Positions 7,462 to 17,111 are shown, counted from the stretch's first letter. The stretch is DNA of 64,000 nucleotides from Marinospirillum alkalitolerans (GCF_045055655.1 NZ_JBANFI010000004.1:124001-188000); one strand, 5' to 3'. Notes: generated by a model from the sequence alone, not told the origin. Numbers and translations are program-made.

Positions 7462-10400
7462 ATGTCATCACATCACCCACTTTACGATCAGAACACGCAG
7501 CAGCATGCCCTCGCGGCAGATTTGTTGCGACCTGATCTAGACCAGCTGAGTCTTCAGCAACTGGCCACCCAGATCAGCCAGCATTACATGATTGATGAGA
7601 ACAAGCTACTCCCCGAGCTAATCACCCTACTGAACCACACGCCAGAGCAGATTAAAACGCTCAACCAGCGAACGGCACAGCTTGTACAAGCGGTACGTGC
7701 GCAGGGTGATGCCATCGACAGTCTCGATCAACTACTGCAAGAATACAGCCTCGACACCCATGAAGGTGTACTGCTGATGTGCCTGGCTGAGGCCTTATTA
7801 CGCATTCCTGATTCACGCACTGCCGAAGCCCTGATTCGCGACAAACTCTCGGTGGCGGATTGGAAGAGCCACCTGGGACAAAGCGATTCTCTGCTAGTCA
7901 ATGCCTCAACCTGGGGGCTGATGCTGACCGGCCGACTGGTCAAGATGGACCCACGCGATCACCAACCCGTGCCTGTTTTGAATCGTTTGGTCAGCCGCTT
8001 AGGCGAGCCAGTGGTGCGCCAAGTCATGTCACATGCGATGAAGTTGATGGGTCACCAGTTTGTCCTTGGCCGCACCCTGCCCGAGGCGCTGAAAAACGGC
8101 AAGCCCTTTTTCAAACAAGGCTACACCTACTCTTTTGATATGCTCGGTGAAGCCGCGCGGACGCAAAAAGACGCCCAGCGTTATTTTGATGCTTATCTCG
8201 ATGCGATTGAGCGCGTTGGTCAGGCGGACACCAAGATCACCGCCTCGGCGCCAGCCCCTTCCATTTCAATAAAACTCTCAGCTATCCATCCACGCTATGA
8301 AGCCAGCCAAAGAGCCCGCGTCCTGCGTGAGCTGAGTGCTTCACTGGCACAATTGGTGGTCCGAGCGCGCGAACTCGATGTCGCGATCACCCTTGATGCC
8401 GAAGAGGCAGATCGCCTCGAACTCTCTCTTGAGGTGCTGGAGCGCGTCTATCGCCAAGAAGCCAAGGGCTGGGGCAAGCTTGGTCTGGTGGTACAGGCCT
8501 ATTCCAAGCGTGCGCTGCCTGTCTTGCACTGGCTGACACGCCTGGCAGCAGAACAGGGAGATGAAATCCCAGTACGTCTGGTCAAGGGTGCCTACTGGGA
8601 TACCGAAATCAAACTAGCACAAATTGAAGGCTTGGCGTGCTACCCTGTTTATACGCGTAAAGCCAATACAGATATCGCTTATCTGGCCTGCGCCCGCTAT
8701 TTACTCTCTGACCTCACGCGTGGACGCCTCTTCCCCCAGTTTGCCACCCACAATGCCCACACGCTGATCTGCCTGCTCGACATGGCCGGATCACGCCCAG
8801 TCGAGTTTCAGCGGCTGCACGGTATGGGTGAGGCGCTTTATAAACAAGCACTGAAACTGGCTCCAGCAGGCACCTACTGCCGCATCTACGCTCCAGTCGG
8901 TGCACACAAGGATCTCTTGCCCTATCTGGTACGCCGCTTATTAGAAAATGGAGCCAACTCGTCTTTTGTGCATCAGCTGGTCGATGAGCGCGTGCCGGTT
9001 GAGCGCCTATGCCGCCATCCACTTGAGAGCCTGCAATCACTCACCAGCTATCGCAATACAGCTATTCCACTGCCTCATCATCTTTATGGGCCGCAGCGCC
9101 CCAATGCTAAGGGAATCAATTTAATGATTAACAGCCAGGTTGAACCACTTTTAGATGCATTAAAGCCTTGGGATCAACACCTATGGCAGGGTGGCCCTCT
9201 GCTTGCACAGGCCGTGACGCCAGATCTACAGCGCCAACAGGCCGTCACCAGCCCTTTTGATGCCAGCCAGCAGGTTGGACAGATTCAATGGGCAACAGCA
9301 GAACAGGCTCAAGCTGCGCTGGACGCGGCCGCACTGGCCTTCCCGCGCTGGAATGCACAACCTGTTGCACAGCGTGCCGCCCTATTGCGCCATGTCGCTG
9401 ATCTGCTTGAAGAGCACTTTGCCGAGTTGATGGCACTGTGCGCGCGTGAGGCAGGCAAGCAGCTCAAGGATGGTGTAGCCGAAATTCGTGAGGCCGTGGA
9501 TTTCTGCCGCTACTATGCCAACCAAGCCGAAGAGCAGATGGGGCAGGCAAGAGTGCTACCAGGGCCTACTGGTGAATCTAACGAACTTTATTTAACCGGC
9601 AAGGGCGTTTTTGTCGCCATCAGCCCATGGAATTTCCCTGTAGCGATCTTCTTAGGTCAGGTGGTCGCGGCGCTGGTCGCAGGAAACACCGTGATCGCTA
9701 AGCCAGCGGAGCAAACCTCTCTGGTCGCTTACCGCTGTGTGGAGCTGCTGTATCAAGCCGGTGTACCTCGTGATGTTGTCCAGCTCTTACCTGGGCTAGG
9801 ACGCGAAATCGGCCCGGTTTTAACCAGTGATCCACGGGTAACAGGCGTCGCCTTTACTGGCTCCACCGCCACAGCGCAAAACATCAACCTGAGCCTGGCA
9901 CAACGCCACAATGCACCTTTAGCGGCCTTGGTCGCGGAAACTGGCGGACAAAATGCCATGTTGGTTGATTCGACCGCGCTACCTGAACAGGTCGTTGCAG
10001 ATGTAGTAGAATCTGCTTTTGCCAGTGCAGGTCAAAGATGTTCAGCCCTGCGAGTCTTGTTTTTACAAGAAGATATTGCTGATAAAGTCGAAGACTTGCT
10101 TGCTGGTGCGATGCAAGAGCTGCAAATAGGTGATCCACGAGACTTGGCCACGGATGTCGGCCCTGTCATTGATCAAGCCGCTCGCACTCAGCTTCAGGAG
10201 CATATCGAGCACTTTCGTCAGCAAGGACGCGTGATCGCAGAAACCCAGCTGCCTGAAGCCTGGCAGCAAAAAGGACAGTTTATTGCGCCTGTGGCCATTC
10301 GACTGAATAGCCTTGACGAGCTTGAAACTGAGCGCTTTGGGCCGATTCTGCATATCCTGCGCTACCGTGCGACTGAAATCGATCAAGTGATTGAAAGCAT

Positions 10401-10710
10401 TAATCGCTGTGGCTACGGCCTGACTTTTGGCATCCAAAGTCGCAATGAAAGCTTTGCCGCTTATATCGATCAGCGCATCCGCGTCGGTAATGTCTACATC
10501 AATCGCAATATGATTGGTGCGGTTGTTGGTGTGCAGCCTTTTGGCGGCATGGGCTTATCAGGAACAGGCCCCAAGGCAGGCGGGCCACACTATCTGCTGC
10601 GTTTTGTGACAGAAAGAACTCGTACGATCAACACCGCCGCCATAGGTGGCAATGCCAGCCTCTTGGCTCAGGCAGAAGAAACACAAGAGGAGGGCCAAGC
10701 CTCTCTCTAA
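7462..10710 (+). CDS. putA: Bifunctional proline dehydrogenase / P5C dehydrogenase PutA
   Basis: PutA oxidises proline to glutamate in two steps, using FAD and then NAD+. The 1082-residue protein has an alpha domain (about 30-200), the PRODH barrel (about 210-540, with LVVQAYSKRALPVL and VRLVKGAYWD), and the aldehyde dehydrogenase part (about 590-1050, with AETGGQNAML for the catalytic Glu and ASAGQRCSALRV for the catalytic Cys). The N-terminal ribbon-helix-helix DNA-binding domain of the E. coli 1320-residue trifunctional PutA is absent, as is the extra C-terminal domain. It is therefore an enzyme-only PutA, consistent with the divergent AraC-type regulator. putP follows 89 nt downstream. 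Confidence 0.97.
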   Translation: MSSHHPLYDQNTQQHALAADLLRPDLDQLSLQQLATQISQHYMIDENKLLPELITLLNHTPEQIKTLNQRTAQLVQAVRAQGDAIDSLDQLLQEYSLDTHEGVLLMCLAEALLRIPDSRTAEALIRDKLSVADWKSHLGQSDSLLVNASTWGLMLTGRLVKMDPRDHQPVPVLNRLVSRLGEPVVRQVMSHAMKLMGHQFVLGRTLPEALKNGKPFFKQGYTYSFDMLGEAARTQKDAQRYFDAYLDAIERVGQADTKITASAPAPSISIKLSAIHPRYEASQRARVLRELSASLAQLVVRARELDVAITLDAEEADRLELSLEVLERVYRQEAKGWGKLGLVVQAYSKRALPVLHWLTRLAAEQGDEIPVRLVKGAYWDTEIKLAQIEGLACYPVYTRKANTDIAYLACARYLLSDLTRGRLFPQFATHNAHTLICLLDMAGSRPVEFQRLHGMGEALYKQALKLAPAGTYCRIYAPVGAHKDLLPYLVRRLLENGANSSFVHQLVDERVPVERLCRHPLESLQSLTSYRNTAIPLPHHLYGPQRPNAKGINLMINSQVEPLLDALKPWDQHLWQGGPLLAQAVTPDLQRQQAVTSPFDASQQVGQIQWATAEQAQAALDAAALAFPRWNAQPVAQRAALLRHVADLLEEHFAELMALCAREAGKQLKDGVAEIREAVDFCRYYANQAEEQMGQARVLPGPTGESNELYLTGKGVFVAISPWNFPVAIFLGQVVAALVAGNTVIAKPAEQTSLVAYRCVELLYQAGVPRDVVQLLPGLGREIGPVLTSDPRVTGVAFTGSTATAQNINLSLAQRHNAPLAALVAETGGQNAMLVDSTALPEQVVADVVESAFASAGQRCSALRVLFLQEDIADKVEDLLAGAMQELQIGDPRDLATDVGPVIDQAARTQLQEHIEHFRQQGRVIAETQLPEAWQQKGQFIAPVAIRLNSLDELETERFGPILHILRYRATEIDQVIESINRCGYGLTFGIQSRNESFAAYIDQRIRVGNVYINRNMIGAVVGVQPFGGMGLSGTGPKAGGPHYLLRFVTERTRTINTAAIGGNASLLAQAEETQEEGQASL

Positions 10711-10721
10711 AACAGAGCACT

Positions 10722-10750
10722 GGCCAGCTGGCTCATCAGGCGAGCTGGCC
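10722..10750 (+). other. Hairpin between putA and putP
   Basis: GGCCAGCT (10722-10729) and AGCTGGCC (10743-10750) form an 8-bp GC-rich stem without a following T-run. It may protect the putA transcript or tune read-through into putP. Confidence 0.55.
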
Positions 10751-10799
10751 GCAAGCCGCACCATAACTCAACAACAACAACCTCAAAAGGTGAATTAAG

Positions 10800-12287
10800 A
10801 TGATTGAAACGAGTACAGCAGTGGGCTGGACCTTCGTCGTCTATCTGACGGTAATCATGGGGATAGGCTGGGTGGCCTATCAAAGAACACAAAACCTCTC
10901 CGACTATATTCTCGGTGGGCGCAGGCTGGGACCGTGGAGTTCCGCGCTTTCTGCCGGGGCATCCGACATGTCTGGCTGGCTCCTACTGGGCTTGCCTGGT
11001 GCGGCCTTTGCCGTTGGCCTCAGTGCAGGCTGGATTGCACTGGGTCTCTTGGTGGGTACCTGGCTGAACTGGTTATTGATGGCCCCTCGCCTGCGGGTTT
11101 ATACCTTTAAAGCCAATGACTCTTTGACGCTCCCTGAGTTTTTAGAGCAGCGCTTTCGCGATAAAACCAATATGCTGCGCGTGGTGTCGGCGCTGTTTAT
11201 TCTGCTGTTTTTCCTTTTCTACACTTCTTCTGGTCTTGTTGCAGGCGGCAAACTGTTTGAGACGGTCTTTGGTGTGGACTACCAGTATGCGGTCATTCTC
11301 GGCACACTTGCGGTTGTTTCCTACACCATGTTTGGCGGCTTCCTCGCGGTATCCTGGACAGATCTACTGCAAGGTCTGATGATGGCGGCCGCTTTAGCGC
11401 TGGTCCCCTTATGGGCTATGGGTGAACTGGGCGGCATCAATGCCACCTTCACTAGCCTTGAAGAACTCAACCCACACCTGCTGACCTGGTTCAGTGACAA
11501 TACGGGGGCGTCATTAACCATCATCGGTATTCTCAGCTCTGTTGCCTGGGGTCTGGGTTATTTTGGTCAGCCCCATATTTTGGCGCGCTTTGCGGCGATC
11601 GACTCTGCCAAACAGATCCCAGCTGCACGCCGCATTGCCGTATCCTGGACAGCACTGACTCTCTTTTGCGCCATGCTGATTGGCCTGGTGGGTATTGTTT
11701 ATCTCGGCGATGGCCTTGGTGATGGCGAGACCGTCTTTATGGTGATGGTGAACGCCCTTTTCCACCCAGTGATTGCCGGTATTTTACTTGCCGCGATTCT
11801 GGCCGCCGTGATGTCAACTGCAGACTCTCAGCTGTTGGTGTCTTCTTCAGCGCTGACAGAAGACTTTTACAAGTCGATTTTCCGCAAAGATGCCACTCAA
11901 GAAGAGCTAGTGCGCATTGGCCGTATTGCCGTGATTCTGATTGCGCTGGCCGCGATGCTGCTTGCCTTTGATGATGACAGCACAGTACTCGATCTGGTCT
12001 CCTATGCTTGGGCAGGCTTTGGCGCGACCTTTGGCCCTGTATTGCTGCTGTCCTTGTTCTGGCGTCGCTCTACTGCGCTGGGTGCCATGGCCGGTATTGT
12101 GGTGGGTGGTGTGACCGTTGTGGTGTGGGCCAATATGAGTGGCGGTATTTTTGAACTCTACGAAATCCTGCCCGGTTTTGTGCTGGCGGGCTTGGCGATG
12201 ATTGGCATGAGCTTGATCAGCCCTGAGCCAGAGCAAGAAATTCTGGATGAGTTTGATGCCGTGCAACAAGAAGTCAAACAAGGCTAA
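10800..12287 (+). CDS. putP: Sodium/proline symporter PutP
   Basis: PutP is an inner-membrane solute:sodium symporter bringing in proline for PutA. The 495-residue protein shows 12-13 hydrophobic segments and sequence typical of the SSS family, including LGGRRLGPWSSALSAGASDM near residue 40, where the Na+ and proline site of E. coli PutP maps, and LLAAILAAVMSTADSQLLVS around residue 330. It is downstream of and co-oriented with putA, forming a proline uptake and catabolism unit under the divergent regulator. Confidence 0.96.
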   Translation: MIETSTAVGWTFVVYLTVIMGIGWVAYQRTQNLSDYILGGRRLGPWSSALSAGASDMSGWLLLGLPGAAFAVGLSAGWIALGLLVGTWLNWLLMAPRLRVYTFKANDSLTLPEFLEQRFRDKTNMLRVVSALFILLFFLFYTSSGLVAGGKLFETVFGVDYQYAVILGTLAVVSYTMFGGFLAVSWTDLLQGLMMAAALALVPLWAMGELGGINATFTSLEELNPHLLTWFSDNTGASLTIIGILSSVAWGLGYFGQPHILARFAAIDSAKQIPAARRIAVSWTALTLFCAMLIGLVGIVYLGDGLGDGETVFMVMVNALFHPVIAGILLAAILAAVMSTADSQLLVSSSALTEDFYKSIFRKDATQEELVRIGRIAVILIALAAMLLAFDDDSTVLDLVSYAWAGFGATFGPVLLLSLFWRRSTALGAMAGIVVGGVTVVVWANMSGGIFELYEILPGFVLAGLAMIGMSLISPEPEQEILDEFDAVQQEVKQG

Positions 12288-12307
12288 GCAAGGAAGATCA
12301 GAAACAG

Positions 12308-12335
12308 ATTCAAGGGAGCATCAGCTCCCTTGAAT
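12308..12335. terminator. Bidirectional hairpin between convergent putP and epimerase genes
   Basis: ATTCAAGGGAGC (12308-12319) and GCTCCCTTGAAT (12324-12335) form a perfect 12-bp stem with an ATCA tetraloop, placed between two converging stop codons. There is no clear T-run in either direction, so termination is inferred from position. Confidence 0.7.
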
Positions 12336-12338
12336 GGA

Positions 12339-13310
12339 TCAGGCAGGATGATAATCCTGCCGATACCAATCCACGAATTTTTGCACCCCTTCTTCAATAC
12401 TGGTGCTGGGCTGATAGCCTACCGCCGCCTGCAAACGCTGGGTATCCGCATAGGTGATCGGCACATCGCCTGGCTGCATCGGCAGATGGATCTGCTCAGC
12501 TTGGCGACCACAGGCACTTTCTATGGCTTGAATAAAGCGCATCAGCTCGATGGGCTGGTGATTGCCAATATTGTAGAGCGCATAGGGCGTAGGCTCAGCC
12601 TTGGGCAGGACGGCTTGAATGCGCATCACACCTTCGACGATATCATCTATATAAGTAAAATCACGCTGCATCTTGCCGTGATTAAAGACCTTAATGGGCT
12701 CGCCTTTGAGGATGGCCTCAGTGAACAACCAAGGGGCCATATCTGGCCGACCTGCTGGGCCATAGACAGTAAAAAAGCGTAGGCCCGTCGTCGGCAGTTG
12801 ATAGAGATGCGCATAGGAGTGCGCCATCAGCTCATTGGCTTTTTTGCTGGCCGCATAAAGCGATATAGGATGATCCACCGGATCGCTCTCGCTAAAAGGC
12901 ACTTTTTTATTCATGCCATACACTGAGCTCGAAGAGGCATACACCAGATGCTCAACGCGGGTGTGACGACAACCTTCAAGAATCGACATCATCCCCACGA
13001 GGTTGCTATCGACATAATCAAAGGGCGCTTCAAGCGAGTAGCGCACTCCCGCTTGCGCGGCCAGATGAATGACGCGCTGGAAGCCTTCTGCACGAAAAAG
13101 CGCCGCCATGGCCTCACGATCAGCCAAGTCTTGCTGTACAAAACGGAACTGCGCATAGGGGCGCAGTTGGGCTAGACGATAGTGTTTGAGCCGCGGATCA
13201 TAGTAGGCATTGAGGCTATCCAGCCCGACCACTTCATGCCCCTGCTCAAGCAAACGCAGACAGGTATGCATGCCGATAAAGCCTGCGGCTCCGGTGACGA
13301 GAAACTTCAT
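12339..13310 (-). CDS. NAD-dependent epimerase, likely UDP-glucuronate 4-epimerase
   Basis: This 323-residue extended short-chain dehydrogenase has the NAD-binding GAAGFIG motif (about 7-13), the SSSSVYG serine region, and the catalytic YAASK pair. Sequence such as NAYYDPRLKHYRL and DFTYIDDIVEGV fits UDP-glucuronate 4-epimerases that make UDP-galacturonate for capsule or LPS. It overlaps the upstream ugd stop by 4 bp, so it would act on the Ugd product. An alternative is a UDP-glucose/galactose 4-epimerase; the ugd coupling favours glucuronate. No glycosyltransferase genes are nearby. Confidence 0.85.
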   Translation of the reverse strand: MKFLVTGAAGFIGMHTCLRLLEQGHEVVGLDSLNAYYDPRLKHYRLAQLRPYAQFRFVQQDLADREAMAALFRAEGFQRVIHLAAQAGVRYSLEAPFDYVDSNLVGMMSILEGCRHTRVEHLVYASSSSVYGMNKKVPFSESDPVDHPISLYAASKKANELMAHSYAHLYQLPTTGLRFFTVYGPAGRPDMAPWLFTEAILKGEPIKVFNHGKMQRDFTYIDDIVEGVMRIQAVLPKAEPTPYALYNIGNHQPIELMRFIQAIESACGRQAEQIHLPMQPGDVPITYADTQRLQAAVGYQPSTSIEEGVQKFVDWYRQDYHPA

Positions 13311-14476
13311 GCATCGCTTCCGAATAAATCGCGCGTGTAGACCTTGTCTTGCACATCGCTGAGTTCATCGGCTTGACGATTGGCGATAATCACATCACTG
13401 AGCTGCTTAAACTCAGCCAGATCACGCACCACCCGTGAGTGAAAGAAGGTATCTTCTTCAAGCACTGGCTCATAGACGATCACCTCAATACCCTTGGCTT
13501 TGAGGCGTTTCATCACGCCCTGCATCGCTGAGGCACGAAAGTTATCTGAACCGGCCTTCATAATCAGCCGATAGACCCCCACCACCTGGGGTTGGCGCGC
13601 CAGAATCGAATCCGCAATAAAATCTTTACGCGTGGTGTTGGATTCCACAATCGCTTTAATCAAGTTGCTGGGCACCTGATCATAGTTAGCCAACAGCTGC
13701 TTGGTATCCTTAGGCAGACAATAGCCGCCATAGCCAAAACTGGGGTTATTGTAGTGGCTGCCGATGCGCGGATCTAACCCTACGCCTTCGATAATCTGTC
13801 GTGTATTCAAGCCATGTGTCTGAGCATAGGTATCCAGCTCGTTAAAATAGGCCACACGCATTGCCAGGTAGGTATTGGCAAAGAGCTTGATCGCCTCGGC
13901 CTCGGTGGAATCCGTAAAGAGCAGCGGTGCGTCTTTTTTGATCGCCCCTTCTTGTAGCAAGGCCGCAAAGCGTTCAGCTCGGGCGGAACGCTCGCCGACA
14001 ATAATCCGCGATGGGTAGAGGTTATCCTGCAGGGCCTGGCCCTCACGCAAGAACTCTGGCGAGAAGATCACCTGTTCTGTGCCCAGCTGCTGACGCACCT
14101 TAGCGGTATAGCCAACCGGCACGGTGGATTTGATCACCATCACCGCATCGGGGTTGTGTTCCATCACCAAGCGAATCACGGCCTCAATACTCTTCGTATT
14201 AAAATAGTTAGTCTCGGGATCATAGTCAGTTGGTGTCGCGATGATGACAAACTCAGCATCCCGATAGGCTTCGGCTGGATCAAGCGTGGCACGAAAGTTC
14301 AGCGGCTTATCACGCAAGAAGGCTTGAATCTGCTCGTCCTCAATTGGGGATTGGCGCTGATTGAGCAGCTCCACCTTGTGCGGCAGGATATCCACCGCAA
14401 CGACTTCATGATTTTGTGCCAAGAGCATGGCATTAGAGAGTCCAACATAGCCTGTGCCGGCAATGGCAATTTTCAT
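13307..14476 (-). CDS. ugd: UDP-glucose 6-dehydrogenase
   Basis: Ugd oxidises UDP-glucose to UDP-glucuronate with two NAD+. The 389-residue length matches the short enterobacterial form (388). Motifs seen are the Rossmann GTGYVGLS at the N-terminus, IIATPTDYD, KSTVPVGYT, FSPEFLREG, and the catalytic cysteine in YGGYCLPKDTKQLL. AGGAAAAAAA precedes the ATG. It is translationally coupled to the downstream epimerase by a 4-bp overlap. A promoter and a 16-bp palindrome lie just upstream. Confidence 0.95.
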   Translation of the reverse strand: MKIAIAGTGYVGLSNAMLLAQNHEVVAVDILPHKVELLNQRQSPIEDEQIQAFLRDKPLNFRATLDPAEAYRDAEFVIIATPTDYDPETNYFNTKSIEAVIRLVMEHNPDAVMVIKSTVPVGYTAKVRQQLGTEQVIFSPEFLREGQALQDNLYPSRIIVGERSARAERFAALLQEGAIKKDAPLLFTDSTEAEAIKLFANTYLAMRVAYFNELDTYAQTHGLNTRQIIEGVGLDPRIGSHYNNPSFGYGGYCLPKDTKQLLANYDQVPSNLIKAIVESNTTRKDFIADSILARQPQVVGVYRLIMKAGSDNFRASAMQGVMKRLKAKGIEVIVYEPVLEEDTFFHSRVVRDLAEFKQLSDVIIANRQADELSDVQDKVYTRDLFGSDA

Positions 14477-14500
14477 TTTTTTTCCTATACCTTCTGTGGG

Positions 14501-14533
14501 TCAGCATGCATGCTGAATTTAAGTGGCATTATA
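14501..14533 (-). promoter_or_regulatory. ugd promoter -10 and 16-bp palindrome
   Basis: A perfect TATAAT is present on the minus strand (14528-14533), with a poor -35 17 nt away. The expected transcription start is near 14520, directly followed by the perfect palindrome TCAGCATGCATGCTGA (14501-14516), 25 bp before the ugd ATG. The palindrome would suit a dimeric repressor or form an mRNA 5' hairpin. Confidence 0.5.
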
Positions 14534-14578
14534 AACCTTTAACAAAAATAGAAAAAACCACCACCTAGATAAAAAAAA

Positions 14579-14601
14579 CACCTCTTCTTTACGAAGAGGT
14601 G
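14579..14601 (-). terminator. Intrinsic terminator of the TraF-like gene
   Basis: On the minus strand CACCTCTTC and GAAGAGGTG (14593-14601 and 14579-14587) form a 9-bp stem with a 5-nt loop, followed by eight T residues (14571-14578). It lies 30 bp after the stop codon. Confidence 0.92.
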
Positions 14602-14630
14602 CAGAGATTGGCTTTTCTAGATGAAGAAAA

Positions 14631-16328
14631 TTAAAACTTCTCCTCAAAACCGATACTGAACGCCAGGTAACGCGGGATATCATTGCCATCAAAACTCGAG
14701 GTTTGCGTACTCATCGCCGCATCAAGGTTGAAAATACCAAAGAGTGTCGTGCCAAAGTGAACCGTGCTGAGCTCAGTACCAGTGAGGTTTTTGTTGTAAC
14801 CTGCGCGCACACCAGGCAACCACCAGCTATTGGTAAAGTACCCGGCTGACACCCCCATATTCTGGAATTCATCGCCGACAAAGTTAGTGGCTGTACCAAG
14901 AGTATAATAGCCTTGTACAACCCAGTTACGGCTCTGTGAGAAGTAGGCCCCTTCAACCACCGCATGACGCGTCAAGGTCACGCTTTCTGCCAGACTAAGA
15001 CGGCCATTGCGCTGCAGATTTTGTGCAGCCTCAAAATCATCTTCTCTGCTATCCAAAAAGCTGCCTAAATCAGGATAGTCAAACTCTGGCTCATTGAGGT
15101 TATACAGAGTCAAACCCAGCTGGTAGTTGTCGGCATGCCACAACAGACCCACATCCAAGCCTAAGGCTCCCGATGTAGTGCTTTGGTCTCGAAAATCATC
15201 GAGTGCCGTATCCAGCGCATCGTCATCGCTATCATCATCGTCATTGGCGATGCCACGGAAGGAGACCAAATTACGGAACATCTCAGCATGGTAGTAGTTT
15301 AAACGTGCGCCGGCTTCGAGGGTGCCGTAGGTTGGATTCAGCTCAAAAGCGCTGGTCAGGTTATGCGCATAGCTGATTGACAGCTGCGCCACGCCGGCAG
15401 CACGCACGTCAAAAGAAGAATCGGTAGTCAGTTCAGCTTCGAGTTCGATGTCATTCGGATTCAATGCGCCGCTATCAAGGTCGGCAATAACTTGGTTAAT
15501 ATCCGCCAAATCTTCAACAGCCACAATGTTGTTGTTCTGCAGATAATCACGGATCTGCTCTAGCTGCTGCTGCTCTGTTAAACCGTCATTATCGAGAATA
15601 GCATTAATGCCAACATAAGCATCACCGATCTGCCCTGCATCGATCTGCACACTGCCCAGGTTCTGGTTGGATCCACCACGCACATTGGTTCTGACACCAA
15701 AACGATCCCCAATAAACGCACCACGCATTTGACCACTGGCCGACACATTAAAGCCTAAAGACCAATCACGCTGTGAGGAGAAAACAAAGGGCATCAAGGG
15801 TGCTGAGGCATGAAAGCCCGCGCGAATTTGCCCACCCTGCTCCAGTGCTTCTAACAACTCACCATTAATATTATCGGCGATCGCTTGGTAGCAAGCTGCC
15901 AGCGTATTGCCATCAATGGAACCTGAACTGGGATCGACATTACAGCCAGCGCCATAGCGACTTAAATGGCTGGCAGCTGACTGGCGATCACCTAGGTTCG
16001 CACTCGACCAGCTATCTAACGTATCCAAAGCATCCAGATCATCGACCAGATCATCGAGTTTTAGATCCAGATCATCGACCTCACCAATTTCAATATAACC
16101 GCCAAGATTGGCAAAGTAACCAAAACGAAAACGCTCGCCATCACGCACAATTAAATTGGTGCTGGCGGGATTATTGGCACTGGTGTGGACGCTGCGCTGA
16201 CTGGTCACACCACCAGTGGTGAGCGAAAAACCTGGCGCGACCAGTGATTGGTTCGCACTGGCCAGGGCAGGCAGGCTAAGTAGCGCAACCGCAAGTGCGC
16301 AACGTGTGGGTTTGAATAGCTGAGACAT
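14631..16328 (-). CDS. Asp-rich TraF-like outer-membrane beta-barrel protein
   Basis: This 565-residue protein has a clear signal peptide (residues 1-25, cleavage after ALASA) and ends in Phe (GFEEKF), as outer-membrane barrels do. The pattern of alternating strands, with LEAGARLNYYHAEMF, GLLWHADNYQLGLTLYNLNE and VVQGYYTLGTATNF, resembles the chromosomal TraF-like (conjugal transfer TraF, PF13729-type) family, which is FadL/porin-like rather than part of a conjugation system here. Two Asp-rich stretches (about 85-110 and 362-385, the latter with DDDDSDDD) suggest divalent cation-binding loops. It is monocistronic with its own terminator. Function unknown; a transport or surface role is inference. 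Confidence 0.7.
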   Translation of the reverse strand: MSQLFKPTRCALAVALLSLPALASANQSLVAPGFSLTTGGVTSQRSVHTSANNPASTNLIVRDGERFRFGYFANLGGYIEIGEVDDLDLKLDDLVDDLDALDTLDSWSSANLGDRQSAASHLSRYGAGCNVDPSSGSIDGNTLAACYQAIADNINGELLEALEQGGQIRAGFHASAPLMPFVFSSQRDWSLGFNVSASGQMRGAFIGDRFGVRTNVRGGSNQNLGSVQIDAGQIGDAYVGINAILDNDGLTEQQQLEQIRDYLQNNNIVAVEDLADINQVIADLDSGALNPNDIELEAELTTDSSFDVRAAGVAQLSISYAHNLTSAFELNPTYGTLEAGARLNYYHAEMFRNLVSFRGIANDDDDSDDDALDTALDDFRDQSTTSGALGLDVGLLWHADNYQLGLTLYNLNEPEFDYPDLGSFLDSREDDFEAAQNLQRNGRLSLAESVTLTRHAVVEGAYFSQSRNWVVQGYYTLGTATNFVGDEFQNMGVSAGYFTNSWWLPGVRAGYNKNLTGTELSTVHFGTTLFGIFNLDAAMSTQTSSFDGNDIPRYLAFSIGFEEKF

Positions 16329-16484
16329 AATCTTTCCTCGTGATGATTTTGAATCACTGTTTTTTTATAGCCGGTATAGAGTGAAGCTTAACTTCACTGG
16401 ATAATGAGTCAAGCCAAATCCATCACAAACCCATATTTTTGATACCACTTTTGTCAATTTATTCCCCATTTGGCCAACCGCTCC

Positions 16485-17111
16485 TTAGGCGGCCTCAGGC
16501 ACACCTGAGTGAAAGCGAAACTGAGGATCAGGGCTTTCAATCAATTCACGCTCAGCCGCGACCAGCTCAGCGATCCGCGCATCAATCGGGCCATCCGCGT
16601 AAAGACGCGCTAAATCCAGATAATCGATAAAATGGCGCGCCTCAGATTTCACCAAAGAGCGATAGTATTTGGCGAGAGCAGGGTCAAGGTGCGGAATTAA
16701 AGCCACAAAGCGTTCACAGGAGCGCGCCTCTATCAAAGCGCCAATAATCAGCAGATCGATAAAACGCCCCTGCTCACTGGTGCGCATTTGCTTGCGCAGC
16801 GCTTCGGCATAGCGTGAGGGTGAAATATTCTCATAGGCAATGCCTCGCTCATACAGCAGGTTAATGACCTGCTCAAAGTGCAGCAGTTCTTCACGCGCCA
16901 GCTGAGACATTTTTTTAAGCAATTCAGGACGATCAACATGCTTGTGCATCAGACTCATCGCCGCAGCGGCGGCTTTTTTCTCGCACTGGGCATGATCAAT
17001 CAACAGCAGGGGGAGATTCTGTAGCGCCACCTCGACCCAAGCCTGAGGCGTTGCGCAGGCTAAAAAGGCTTGGATGTCACTAATATCAGGCGGCGTGATG
17101 GCTTCGTTCAT
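16485..17111 (-). CDS. miaE: tRNA-(ms2io6A)-hydroxylase MiaE
   Basis: MiaE is a diiron monooxygenase that hydroxylates the isopentenyl group of ms2i6A37 in tRNAs reading U-starting codons. The 208-residue all-helical protein carries the ferritin-like metal-binding pattern: IDHAQCEKKAA, REELLHFEQV, IEARSCERF and EARHFIDYL give the Glu and Glu-x-x-His ligands. The ATG at 17111 has GAGAAG at the right distance; the in-frame TTG at 17123 is less likely. It is divergent from the DUF1289 gene. Confidence 0.93.
   Translation of the reverse strand: MNEAITPPDISDIQAFLACATPQAWVEVALQNLPLLLIDHAQCEKKAAAAAMSLMHKHVDRPELLKKMSQLAREELLHFEQVINLLYERGIAYENISPSRYAEALRKQMRTSEQGRFIDLLIIGALIEARSCERFVALIPHLDPALAKYYRSLVKSEARHFIDYLDLARLYADGPIDARIAELVAAERELIESPDPQFRFHSGVPEAA

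Noticed and set aside
12330..12782. Plus-strand open frame overlapping the epimerase gene
   Set aside because: It is antisense to a confidently identified epimerase and has no family resemblance.
14631..16328. Conjugative transfer system implied by a TraF-like name
   Set aside because: No other transfer gene, relaxase or origin of transfer is nearby; the family is a chromosomal outer-membrane barrel group.
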